A stretch of 23,031 nt of DNA from JAQGMV01 sp050260255 (GTDB lineage Bacteria > Pseudomonadota > Gammaproteobacteria > Burkholderiales > SG8-41): NCBI GenBank assembly GCA_050260255.1, contig JBLNBW010000158.1, forward strand, positions 1 to 23,031, written 5' to 3'. Under the pieces are notes generated by a model. It made no database searches and was not told the DNA's origin. It was given only the letters and a program-made list of their open reading frames with translations. Position 1 is the stretch's first letter; the number at the start of each line of letters is the position of its first letter. The position numbers and the translations under genes were made by a program. Positions 9,503-17,452 of this stretch are shown one piece after another.

Positions 9503-9508
9503 CCTATT
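9503..9508 (-). promoter_or_regulatory. Candidate -10 box of the small membrane protein/Yip1 operon
   Basis: Minus-strand TAGAAT lies about 30 bases before the chosen ATG at 9474, in the 116-base gap that separates it from the divergent TPR gene. No good -35 box is seen. It supports the shorter start of the small membrane protein. Low confidence. Confidence 0.28.
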
Positions 9509-9590
9509 CTAGCCAATCGCAGTCGACGCCGCTTGCACGATGGACTATCGGATTGGACAATGAGGTGACGACACAGGGGGAGATACGCGG

Positions 9591-10181
9591 ATGCAGGTAG
9601 AGTACTGGCGGCGCTACTTCAGGGCACGCGCTTACGAGCTCCTGCGCCGCCCCGATGCCGCACTGGCGGAGTATCGGGCCATCGCTGCCATGGCGCCCGA
9701 CAACCCACGCGTCCTGAACGCGATGGGCTACCGGCACGCCATGCGCAAGGAATGGCCGGACGCCGCGCGTTGCTTTGCAGATGCGTTGACCGTTTTTCCC
9801 CATGATGCGATCGCCTGGTTCAATCTCGGTTTTGTCGAAGAGTCGCGAGGCGAATACGAAGCCGCCGTCGCCGCTTTTGCGCGGGCGGTGGAGCTCAAGC
9901 CGGCACTCGACCGCGCATGGTATGGCCTCGGCATGTGCAACGCCAAACTGGGCCGACATGCCGCCGCGGTTCAGGCGCTCACCGAGGCTGCCACGCTGCA
10001 GCCTATGAACGGAATCGCCTGGTATGCGCTCGGCATGGCGCACCATGCGAACCGCTCGCCTGAAAAAGTGGCCGAAGTGGTGAAGCATCTGTTCCGTTTC
10101 GATCCTGTGATGACTCGGCGCCTGATACAGGACAGCGGACGCAGCGATCTTTCTCATCTCGTTCACGATCTGCGCGTCTAG
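9591..10181 (+). CDS. Tetratricopeptide repeat protein
   Basis: A 196-residue soluble protein with no signal peptide, made of about four TPR units. Typical TPR residues are visible in RARAYELLRRPDAALAEYR (about residues 11-29), NAMGYRHAMRKEWPDAARCF (43-62), FNLGFVEESRGEYEAAVAAF (77-96) and YGLGMCNAKLGRHAAAVQAL (111-130), with a fifth partial unit near 145. TPR arrays act as protein-binding scaffolds; no partner can be named from the sequence. The ATG at 9591 follows a GGGGAG about eight bases upstream. The gene is transcribed away from the small membrane protein operon and converges on the symporter operon across a strong hairpin. Confidence 0.85.
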   Translation: MQVEYWRRYFRARAYELLRRPDAALAEYRAIAAMAPDNPRVLNAMGYRHAMRKEWPDAARCFADALTVFPHDAIAWFNLGFVEESRGEYEAAVAAFARAVELKPALDRAWYGLGMCNAKLGRHAAAVQALTEAATLQPMNGIAWYALGMAHHANRSPEKVAEVVKHLFRFDPVMTRRLIQDSGRSDLSHLVHDLRV

Positions 10182-10187
10182 CGCGCG

Positions 10188-10215
10188 AAAAAAAGGCCTG
10201 CTCGCGCAGGCCTTT
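10188..10215. terminator. Intrinsic terminator shared by the TPR gene and the symporter operon
   Basis: A perfect 10-bp stem AAAGGCCTGC (10192-10201) / GCAGGCCTTT (10206-10215) closes a TCGC loop. On the minus strand it is followed by seven T residues, an excellent terminator for the symporter operon ending at 10238. On the plus strand only three T residues follow, so it is a weaker terminator for the TPR gene. Confidence 0.85.
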
Positions 10216-10237
10216 CAGGTGGTGCTCCTCCTCGAAT

Positions 10238-12292
10238 TTATGCGGCTCTGGTGTCGATGTCGCCCGCGAGGTGCGGATAACGCACGTGGTCAACGAGCTC
10301 CTGCACCGCAGTGCTCGGTGCCGGCGTGAGGTACGTGCCGATGATCACGCCGAGGAAGCCGGCGGGTATGCCGAAGATACCGGCCGAGATCGGTGTGATG
10401 CCGTACCACAGCGGCATGTTGACGCCGAAGAAGGGATAGCGCGTATACATGTAATACATGCAGACGCCGAGACCCACCAGCATCCCGAGTATTGCGCCGG
10501 CCTTGTTCGCGCGCTTCCAGAACACCCCGCATACGAGCGCCGGGAAGAATGCCGAAGCCGCCAACGAGAACGCTGCACCGACCAGGAACAAGATGTCACC
10601 CGGCTTGAGCGACGTCACGTAGGCAGCGACGAGTGCGACGACGAGCAGCAGGCTCTTAGCGATGGTGAGACGGCGCTTGGTCGGCGCATTCGGATCGATC
10701 ATCTTGTAATAGACGTCGTGCGAAAGCGCATTGGCGATGGTCAGCAGCAGGCCGTCGGCGGTGGACAACGCGGCTGCGAGACCGCCCGCGGCGACGAGGC
10801 CCGAAATGACATACGGCAGCCCCGCGATCTCCGGCGTGGCAAGCACGACGATATCGCCGCCGATGAGGATCTCCGCGCGCTGCACGATGCCGTCGCCATT
10901 TGCATCGGCCAGCGAGATGAGCGTCGCGTCGACGTGGCGCCATGCTTCCACCCACTTCGGCAGCTGCGCGAACGCGGTGCCGACGAGATTCTGGTACACC
11001 TCGTACTTCACCAGGACCGCGAGCGCGGGCGCGGTGAAATACAGCAGGAAGATGAAGAACAGCGACCAGAACACCGACTGGCGGGCCTCTTTTACGCTTG
11101 GCGTCGTGTAGTACCGCATCAGGATGTGCGGCAACGCTGCCGTGCCCACCATCAAGCAGAACACGAGTGCGAGGAAGTTGAGCTTCGCCGTGTCGCGCGC
11201 CTTCTCGTCCTTGCCCGGGAACGGTTCGGCGTGCGGCCTGTTCGGTCCGGCGCGCGCTGCGAGTCCCTTGTCCTTGGTCCACTGTGCTTTGGCGGAGTCG
11301 AGATCCTTGAAGGCCGCCGCGTTTGCTTCGGCTGCCTTGATCTGGTCCGCCGGCGCGTTGGCAGCCTTCAGATCCGCGACGCGCTTTTCGGCTTGGGCCT
11401 TGCCTTCCGCGTATGCCGCCTCGGGGTTCTTCAGCGCTGCGGTCGCTGCATCGGCCTTCTGCTTGAAGATCGCGCGGACTTCCTGCTCCTTCGGATCCGC
11501 GTCGAGCTGCTTCTCGCGCTCGGTCACCTTCTGGAGCTGATAGCCGTACACGAGCTGCGGAACCGGAACGCCGGTCTGCTTTGCGGCGAGCCAGACGGGC
11601 GGAATCATATAAGCGATGATGAGGATGATGTACTGCGCGACTTGCGTCCACGTCACGGCCCGCATCCCGCCCAGGAACGAGCATACGAGTATGCCGGCGA
11701 GGCCGACGAAAACGCCGATGCCGAACTCGAGGCCGGTGAAGCGGCTGGTGATGATGCCGACGCCGTAAATCTGCGCGATCACGTACGTGAACGAGCAGAT
11801 GATCGCAGCGACCACGCCGATGAGGCGCGGAATGTTGCCGCCGTAACGCGCGCCCAGAAAGTCCGGAATGGTGAACTGGCCGAACTTGCGCAGGTAGGGC
11901 GCGAGGAAGAGGGCGACGAGGCAGTAGCCCCCGGTCCATCCCATGATGAACGCAAGCCCGTCGTAGCCGGTGTGGTAGAGCGTGCCCGCCATACCGATGA
12001 ACGATGCGGCGGACATCCAGTCGGCGCCGGTCGCCATGCCGTTGAAGAAGGCCGGCACGCGGCGTCCCGCAACGTAGTATTCGGCCACGTCCGCCGTGCG
12101 GCTCATGATGCCGATGCCGGCGTAGAGACCGATCGTCGCGAACAGGAACATGTAGCCGATCCAGCGGTTCGGCACGCCCATCCACTCCAGAATCGCGAGG
12201 AGGATAAGGAACGCGACGAAGCCGCCGGTGTAGAAGCCGTAGTACTTCTTCAGCGACTGGTTGAATTGAGCCTGGCTCTGGACGGCGGCCAT
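10238..12292 (-). CDS. Sodium:solute symporter, acetate permease-like (VC_2705-type)
   Basis: A 684-residue SSS/SLC5-family transporter, probably importing acetate or a related carboxylate with Na+ or H+. It has about 13 membrane helices, with family segments ADVAEYYVAGRRVPAFFNG (67-85), ATGADWMSAASFIG (87-100) and GLAAALSTADGLLLT (504-518). It starts immediately after a DUF4212 gene (TAATG overlap), the usual pairing of the VC_2705-type subfamily. Two features stand out: a hydrophilic insert at about residues 253-370, rich in Ala, Lys, Asp and Glu and probably helical, between helices; and a canonical EF-hand loop DANGDGIVQRAE at 463-474, lying in a loop before a hydrophobic helix. The genomic context (acs, prpE, CrbS-like kinase) supports a short-chain carboxylate. 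The exact substrate and coupling ion are not shown by the sequence. Confidence 0.9.
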   Translation of the reverse strand: MAAVQSQAQFNQSLKKYYGFYTGGFVAFLILLAILEWMGVPNRWIGYMFLFATIGLYAGIGIMSRTADVAEYYVAGRRVPAFFNGMATGADWMSAASFIGMAGTLYHTGYDGLAFIMGWTGGYCLVALFLAPYLRKFGQFTIPDFLGARYGGNIPRLIGVVAAIICSFTYVIAQIYGVGIITSRFTGLEFGIGVFVGLAGILVCSFLGGMRAVTWTQVAQYIILIIAYMIPPVWLAAKQTGVPVPQLVYGYQLQKVTEREKQLDADPKEQEVRAIFKQKADAATAALKNPEAAYAEGKAQAEKRVADLKAANAPADQIKAAEANAAAFKDLDSAKAQWTKDKGLAARAGPNRPHAEPFPGKDEKARDTAKLNFLALVFCLMVGTAALPHILMRYYTTPSVKEARQSVFWSLFFIFLLYFTAPALAVLVKYEVYQNLVGTAFAQLPKWVEAWRHVDATLISLADANGDGIVQRAEILIGGDIVVLATPEIAGLPYVISGLVAAGGLAAALSTADGLLLTIANALSHDVYYKMIDPNAPTKRRLTIAKSLLLVVALVAAYVTSLKPGDILFLVGAAFSLAASAFFPALVCGVFWKRANKAGAILGMLVGLGVCMYYMYTRYPFFGVNMPLWYGITPISAGIFGIPAGFLGVIIGTYLTPAPSTAVQELVDHVRYPHLAGDIDTRAA

Positions 12293-12558
12293 TATTGATT
12301 CTCCCCTTCCTGCACTCCGTACTCGCTATCGAGCTTGTTCATGTAATGGGCGTAGTACCAGATGATGAGCACGTAGATGATCAGCGAGCCCTGGGCGCCC
12401 ATGTAGAACGGGAAGGGGAAACCCAGAACGGTGATGGAGGACAGTTCGCGCGCGAAATATCCGATGACGAAGGTGACGACGAACCAGATGGCGAGGAGAA
12501 TCGCTGTGATTCTCAGGTTCTTGCGCCAGTACTCCTGATGTCTTTCAGTGAGCTGCAT
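12292..12558 (-). CDS. DUF4212 small membrane subunit of the symporter
   Basis: An 88-residue protein with two membrane helices (about 17-34 and 50-70), beginning MQLTERHQEYWRKNLRITA and containing IWFVVTFVIGYFAREL, typical of DUF4212 proteins encoded just before VC_2705-type sodium:solute symporters. It is presumed to be a partner or stabilising subunit of the transporter, although its biochemical role is not established. A strong Shine-Dalgarno AGGAGGGG precedes the ATG. Its stop codon overlaps the symporter start by one base (TAATG), which suggests translational coupling and a fixed ratio of the two products. Confidence 0.9.
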   Translation of the reverse strand: MQLTERHQEYWRKNLRITAILLAIWFVVTFVIGYFARELSSITVLGFPFPFYMGAQGSLIIYVLIIWYYAHYMNKLDSEYGVQEGENQ

Positions 12559-12595
12559 GACCCCTCCTCAGGCGGAATTATCGGCCCCGGCCCGG

Positions 12596-12626
12596 TTGCT
12601 TCGTTGGCGCGGGCTCAAGCTATAAT
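12596..12626 (+). promoter_or_regulatory. Candidate sigma-70 promoter of the OmpR-type regulator
   Basis: A perfect TATAAT at 12621-12626 lies in the divergent gap between the DUF4212 gene and the regulator. The best upstream partner is TTGCTT at 12596-12601, with a longish 19-base spacer. It would give a leader of about 108 bases before the GTG at 12741, containing a small TGCAC/GTGCA hairpin. The TATAAT region is nearly palindromic, so it could also serve the minus strand. Confidence 0.42.
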
Positions 12627-12740
12627 AGGTTCAAATACTTACTAAGTCCTTTCCGGTTCCCCGCGCCCTTACCGTATCGCGGTATGCACGGCGTGGTGCA
12701 TTGCAACGCGGGCGCTCTTGCGTCCGTGCGAGGAGGGCAA

Positions 12741-13433
12741 GTGCGCATACTGGTAGCCGAAGACGACCCTGCACTGCGGGCGGCGCTCGTATTCAGTCTC
12801 AAGCAGGTCAACCACTATGCGGTCGACGTGGCGGTCGATGGCGCTGCTGCCGACGTGTATCTCCAGGATGCCAATTTCGATCTCCTCGTGCTCGACTTGG
12901 GCTTGCCCCGGCTCGACGGCTTCGAAGTGCTAAGGCGGCTGCGTGGCCGCGACAGCGGGCTACCAGTGCTCATCATGTCCGGTCGGGACCAACCGCAGGA
13001 GAAAGTCCGCGGCCTCGACATGGGCGCGGACGATTACATCGTCAAGCCGTTCAGCCTGTACGAGTTCGAGGCGCGAGTCCGTGCCTTGCTGAGGCGCGGA
13101 CTGTGCGGGTCGTCGACGCTGATCACGCGCGGCACGTTATCTTTCGACACCGTGACGCGGGTTGCGACGGTCGAAGGCAAGCCGCTCCGGCTGTCGTCGC
13201 GCGAGACCGCGCTGCTGGAAGCGCTGATGAAGCAGTTCGGCCGCGTGGTCGCCAAGGACAGGCTGATGGAGCATCTCTACAGCGCCGACGATGCGCCGGG
13301 AGACAATGCCATCGAAGTGTTCGTGCACCGTCTGCGTAAGAAGCTGGCGGGCTCGTCGGTTACGGTCACGACGTTCTACGGCAACGGCTATCAGCTCGAT
13401 TATCGCGACAGCGGCGACGGGCCGGCACACTAG
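12741..13433 (+). CDS. OmpR/PhoB-family response regulator
   Basis: A 230-residue two-component regulator with an N-terminal receiver (about 1-115) and a C-terminal winged-helix DNA-binding domain (about 130-222). Receiver residues: acidic pair Asp8-Asp9 preceded by Glu7, phospho-acceptor Asp52 in LVLDLGLP, Ser80 in the Thr/Ser position and Lys102 in VKPF. The DNA-binding part has the usual LSSRETALLEALM and NAIEVFVHRLRKKL segments. The GTG start at 12741 was chosen because AGGAGGG lies just upstream (12731-12737) and it begins exactly at the conserved VRILVAEDD; an upstream ATG at 12684 would add 19 unrelated residues. No kinase is adjacent. It is divergent from the carboxylate symporter operon, which makes it a candidate regulator of it (inference). 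Its stop lies three bases from that of the convergent DUF294 gene. Confidence 0.9.
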   Translation: MRILVAEDDPALRAALVFSLKQVNHYAVDVAVDGAAADVYLQDANFDLLVLDLGLPRLDGFEVLRRLRGRDSGLPVLIMSGRDQPQEKVRGLDMGADDYIVKPFSLYEFEARVRALLRRGLCGSSTLITRGTLSFDTVTRVATVEGKPLRLSSRETALLEALMKQFGRVVAKDRLMEHLYSADDAPGDNAIEVFVHRLRKKLAGSSVTVTTFYGNGYQLDYRDSGDGPAH

Positions 13434-13436
13434 CGT

Positions 13437-15317
13437 TCAGAGCTGGTAGTCCAGCGCAAGGCGCGATTGCAGCTTGCGTCCCTGCCGGAACGCTTCCCTC
13501 AGTGTGAGCCGATCGAGCTCGTTCAACTCGTAAGGATTGATGCGGTTCGTCATGGACCGGCCCTCGCGTTGGCACGTCTGCTGATGACGCAGGCGCGTGA
13601 GCTGTATGAAGAGGAATGCTCGTGTCCACGCTTCCACCTCGCTGGACGGTATGCCCAGGGACGCGGCGGCGCCGCGCAGGCGCGCAACGGTGTTCGTTTC
13701 GGACACGCGGGACTGGAGGGCGTAGATCCGGGCCGCGTCGACGAACGGGCTCGCACCGTTCATCTTGAGATCCACGGTGTTGCGTTCATCGCCTCTGCCG
13801 TCCACCAGAAAATCGCGGAAAAGCCCCACCGGCGGCCGCGTGCGTGCGGCATTGCCCGCCATCTGGTGCAGGAAGCGCGGCCGTGCAGCGACGTGCGAGT
13901 GCAGCCAATCACGGAGCTGGTTTCCGAGCACCTCTTCGCCGTGCAGGTGCCGAAAGTCGAAAAATATTGCGGCGTCGAGGAGCGCCTCCGGCGTGCCGCT
14001 GTCGATCCACGCCGCGAACCGCTGCTTCCACTCGGCGAAGCTCAGGCACCACGCCGGATTGCCGGCCATCACGTTGCCCTTGCACAGCGCATAGCCGGCC
14101 GCATCCAGCACCTGGTTCACCCGCCGCGTGTGCGGAAGCAGTTCCGCACGCGCCTGTTCCGTGGTGTATCCCGGCGGCTCGATGAAAATGATTCCGTTGT
14201 CCTGATCCGTTGCGAAAGTCTGTTCCTGCCGGCCTTCGCTGCCGAGCGCGAGCCAGCAATAGCGGATGTTCTCGGTTGCCGGGCCGAGCACGATCTCGAT
14301 GATCCGCTGCGACAGCACGTCGTTGAGCGATGCGATGAATTGCGTGAGCTGCTCGGCGGCCATGCCCTGATCGAGCATGTCGTCCGCGAGGCGGCGGACA
14401 TCCCGGCCGAATCCGATCAGGCGGTCCACGCTGTCGGTGCGCCCGATTGCCGACGAGAGCTCCCGCATGCCGAGCCGCTGCAGGCTGAACAAATCGTTCT
14501 CGGACACGATGCCGCGCACCATGCCGTGCTCGACGACCAGCACATGTCTTATGCCATGCCGCACCATGGCGAGGGCGGCATCCTGTGCAGTGGCTGCCGG
14601 GGCGAGGGTCACGAGCGGGGTCGACATGAAGCGCGATATGGGCCACTCGTGGTCGGCCTGAACCAACGCGACGCGGTCGAGAACGTCGTGCAGTGTGAAG
14701 ATGCCGAGCGGGCGGCATGCTTCGTCGGCGACTATCATCGCGCCTATGCTTTCGCGGTGCATCGTGGTCAGCACGGCGCTGAGCGGCGTGTCCGGACCGC
14801 AAGTGACCGGCCGGCGGCGCAGCACGCGGGAGAGCGGCTGATGCAGGGAAGTGAGGCCTGCCGCTTCGTGATCGTGACGCACTCGCAGCACGTGGCGGAA
14901 ACGATCGAGCAGCTCGGCCGTGCGCCGGGTGCAGAAATCCTTGAACGGCTCGCTCTGCTGCAGCAGCGTGCGGAACGCCTCCGCGGGCAGCACATAGCAT
15001 TCAGTGTCTTCGGCAGCCGTGTAGCTGCTGCTTACGGCGGATCCGGAAATGAGCGCGCCGACGGGAAAGCAATCGCCCGCTTCGAGATCCCATCCGAGGT
15101 CTTCCGCTTCATAGATGCCGGGCAGGGGAGCACCCTCCACGAGACCGCTGCGAACGATGTAGAAGCGGGACGCGACCGTCCCGTCGGGCACGACGATCGG
15201 CTGGCCTCGCCGATATCGCTCGAGCTGGGCTGCTTGAGCTATCAGCGCCATGTCGTCGTCGTTCATGCCGTCGAAAGGGGGATGGCGGCGAAGCTCAGTG
15301 ACGATGGGGTGATCCAT
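13437..15317 (-). CDS. cNMP-binding/CBS/DUF294 putative nucleotidyltransferase
   Basis: A 626-residue soluble multidomain protein. Order: cyclic-nucleotide-binding-like domain (about 1-135), two CBS domains (about 158-220 and 226-285), a DUF294 nucleotidyltransferase domain (about 305-460) and a DUF294 C-terminal helical domain (about 480-615). The transferase motif is clear: GSEGR at 359-363 followed by TDQDNG with Asp371 and Asp373, as in GlnD-type enzymes. The substrate of DUF294 proteins is unknown; the CBS pair suggests adenine-nucleotide sensing. The cNMP fold lacks an obvious intact phosphate-binding cassette, so ligand binding is uncertain. An ATG start at 15317 is chosen, two bases after the stop of the exonuclease gene; a TTG at 15323 overlapping that stop would add two residues. 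It is the last gene of the acs operon. Confidence 0.87.
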   Translation of the reverse strand: MDHPIVTELRRHPPFDGMNDDDMALIAQAAQLERYRRGQPIVVPDGTVASRFYIVRSGLVEGAPLPGIYEAEDLGWDLEAGDCFPVGALISGSAVSSSYTAAEDTECYVLPAEAFRTLLQQSEPFKDFCTRRTAELLDRFRHVLRVRHDHEAAGLTSLHQPLSRVLRRRPVTCGPDTPLSAVLTTMHRESIGAMIVADEACRPLGIFTLHDVLDRVALVQADHEWPISRFMSTPLVTLAPAATAQDAALAMVRHGIRHVLVVEHGMVRGIVSENDLFSLQRLGMRELSSAIGRTDSVDRLIGFGRDVRRLADDMLDQGMAAEQLTQFIASLNDVLSQRIIEIVLGPATENIRYCWLALGSEGRQEQTFATDQDNGIIFIEPPGYTTEQARAELLPHTRRVNQVLDAAGYALCKGNVMAGNPAWCLSFAEWKQRFAAWIDSGTPEALLDAAIFFDFRHLHGEEVLGNQLRDWLHSHVAARPRFLHQMAGNAARTRPPVGLFRDFLVDGRGDERNTVDLKMNGASPFVDAARIYALQSRVSETNTVARLRGAAASLGIPSSEVEAWTRAFLFIQLTRLRHQQTCQREGRSMTNRINPYELNELDRLTLREAFRQGRKLQSRLALDYQL

Positions 15318-15319
15318 GC

Positions 15320-17452
15320 TCAATATCGCATCCGGGCATGATACGTGCGCTGCGCCGCCTGCTGCGCGTCCTTCAGCGTGACAATGCCGCGCTCGGTGAG
15401 CTGCGGAATCATCCGCAGAAAGATTTCTGCCGTCACCATCGCATCGCCCAATGCCGTATGCCGGCCGATGATGCCGACACCGTGGCGTTCCGCGATGGCT
15501 TCCAGCTTGTGCGGTTCCAGCGCAGGGTGGAGGACTGCCGACAGCAGCAGCGTGTCGAGCACCGGCTGTGTGAAGCGTACGCCGGCGGTTTTCTCCTTGA
15601 GCTGCAGAAAACGCATGTCGAACGCTGCATTGTGCGCCACCAGGACCGTATCGGCGCAGTAACGGTGGAAGGCAGGCAGCACCGCCTCAATCGCAGGCTG
15701 CCCGCGCAGCATTTCCGTGGTGATGCCCGTGATACGGGCCGAGCTCGCGGACACGGCGCGGCAAGGGTCGACGAGCTGCTCGAACGCTTCGTGGGCGAGT
15801 ACGCGGCCGTTGACGATGCGAACCGCGGCTATCGCGATGATCTCGTCGCCTCGGGAAGGTTCGAGCCCCGTCGTCTCCGTGTCGAACACGGTGTACGTGA
15901 GCTCGGTGAGACGTCGATTCTCGAGCGCGGCCGTTTGGCCGGGCTGGTGAAACAGATCGAAATCATAGAATTCGGGGCGGCTCTCGGAGGCGCGCTCGGC
16001 ACGAGATGACGGGCTATCCGGCTCGGCGAGCGGCAGCAGCAGCCGGAAATAAACCTCGCCGGCGGCGGCATCGTGCTGCCACCACACTTCACCGCCATGA
16101 CGTTCCATGACCTGTCTTACGTTGCGGCGCGCGAGCTCGCCGTGGTCGGCGATTGCGCGGCTCTCCCAGTCGGACGCCATCCTTCCCGGCTCGTCGCCTT
16201 GCGGAGCGCCCACGTCGATCTGTGCGTGGCTTTGCAATGTCGTGGCCCGCAGTATGACGCGGCTTGCGCCGTTTACGTCCCGCAGCTGACGCGCCAGCCA
16301 CGCAAGCGTTTGCAGCATGACGTAGCTGTCTACGCGTATCCAGCCTTCGTGCACGGAGGACTGCGTACGCGCTGTCATGCCGAGTGTCTGCTCGATGTGC
16401 TGGCCCGCAAGGGCCAGAAGATCGGCGCACGGCATGTCTTCCAGTGGCCATTGTGCGCGGGCTTCGTCCGCATGCGCACGTGCCGCCTGGTCCAGACGTC
16501 TTGCGAGCCCGTCCGTTTCCTCGCGGATGACACTAAGAAAGGCCGCACGCTGACGGGAGTCGGCCGCCTGGTCCATCGCTTCCGCAGCGGTGCTTACGTT
16601 GGCAAGCGCTGCGCGCCCGCTTTCGGCGAGCGATTGCAGCAGCACTTCCTGGCGGTCGGCAAATGCCAGCTCGCGTCCCGCCTCGGTAAACGTGAGGAGG
16701 TAACCCTCCAGTTCGCCGCACAGGTTGCGTATCGGCGCAAGCTGCGTGCGAAGAAGGTCTCCTGTGGGCGTCGTGCTCACGAAATGCACCACAGGGCGCG
16801 ACGCGCCGCGACGCAGCTGTTCCTCGACACGAGAGACGATGTGCGCGACGAGGGTGCGGTCTATGAGGGAGAACACCGAACGGCCCAGGCCCAGCAGCGG
16901 CTTGTCGAGAGCCGCATCGCGGTTCGTGAAGAGCGCTCTCGCGGCATTGTTGTACAGCAGCACTGTTCCTTCGAGGTTACAGACGATCACGCCGTGCGTG
17001 AGCTCGCTCATGACGGCGGCGAGGCGATTCTTCTCGTACTCGACTTCGCGCCGCGCCGCCTCCACGCGTGTCGAAGCGTCGCGTACAGCTTCGTCGTAAC
17101 GCTCGGCGAGGAGATTGATCGCCGCAGCGAGCTCGCCCATTTCGGCCGTTGCCTCGGTCGTTATCCGATGGCCCGGATTAGCGGTGGCGATGAGGCGCGT
17201 CGCTTGGGCGAGCCGCAGGGGCGCAATCACGTACGACCGGAAAAGAGGGGCAAGCGTGAGACCCACCGCGAGAGCGAGCATGGCGAGCAGCAGAACGAGG
17301 GTGTCGCTGTATGCGGCGACTATCGGGGCAAAAGCTTCACGGCGTGCCGCATCGAAGGTATGCCATACGACGCTTGCATAGCCCGCCACGACGGCGAGCA
17401 CGAGCACGACGCCGGCTACGATCGCGAACGCGAGCCGTAGCCACGTTTTCAT
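15320..17452 (-). CDS. Membrane pseudo-histidine-kinase fused to a DnaQ-type 3'-5' exonuclease
   Basis: A 710-residue fusion. N-terminus: TM helices at about 7-28 and 52-72, a HAMP-like linker (73-125), a PAS-like domain (about 140-258), and a kinase-like region (about 262-476) without catalytic residues: no histidine occurs in residues 262-300 (Glu277 aligns with the phospho-acceptor), and the N-box and glycine-rich boxes are not recognisable. C-terminus: an exonuclease domain (about 518-685) of the DEDDh class with all key residues, namely Asp524 and Glu526 (FDTETTG), Asp612 (AHNAAFD), His665 and Asp670 (RHTALGD). It resembles DNA polymerase III epsilon but lacks a polymerase-binding tail and is membrane-anchored. 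Its ATG overlaps the stop of the receiver gene by four bases (ATGA). Likely substrates are 3' ends of DNA, RNA or small oligonucleotides; the true one is unknown. Confidence 0.88.
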   Translation of the reverse strand: MKTWLRLAFAIVAGVVLVLAVVAGYASVVWHTFDAARREAFAPIVAAYSDTLVLLLAMLALAVGLTLAPLFRSYVIAPLRLAQATRLIATANPGHRITTEATAEMGELAAAINLLAERYDEAVRDASTRVEAARREVEYEKNRLAAVMSELTHGVIVCNLEGTVLLYNNAARALFTNRDAALDKPLLGLGRSVFSLIDRTLVAHIVSRVEEQLRRGASRPVVHFVSTTPTGDLLRTQLAPIRNLCGELEGYLLTFTEAGRELAFADRQEVLLQSLAESGRAALANVSTAAEAMDQAADSRQRAAFLSVIREETDGLARRLDQAARAHADEARAQWPLEDMPCADLLALAGQHIEQTLGMTARTQSSVHEGWIRVDSYVMLQTLAWLARQLRDVNGASRVILRATTLQSHAQIDVGAPQGDEPGRMASDWESRAIADHGELARRNVRQVMERHGGEVWWQHDAAAGEVYFRLLLPLAEPDSPSSRAERASESRPEFYDFDLFHQPGQTAALENRRLTELTYTVFDTETTGLEPSRGDEIIAIAAVRIVNGRVLAHEAFEQLVDPCRAVSASSARITGITTEMLRGQPAIEAVLPAFHRYCADTVLVAHNAAFDMRFLQLKEKTAGVRFTQPVLDTLLLSAVLHPALEPHKLEAIAERHGVGIIGRHTALGDAMVTAEIFLRMIPQLTERGIVTLKDAQQAAQRTYHARMRY

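Noticed and set aside
9475..9516. A longer start for the small membrane protein
   Set aside because: The extra 14 residues are basic and unremarkable, and the segment contains a TAGAAT promoter-like box; the ATG at 9474 begins a typical hydrophobic N-terminus. The evidence is not decisive because neither start has a strong ribosome-binding site.
10271..12298. A 675-codon plus-strand frame opposite the symporter
   Set aside because: Antisense shadow; Arg/Glu/His-rich sequence with no domain, while the symporter reading is certain.
13467..15341. A 624-codon plus-strand frame opposite the DUF294 gene
   Set aside because: Antisense shadow of a gene with intact catalytic motifs.
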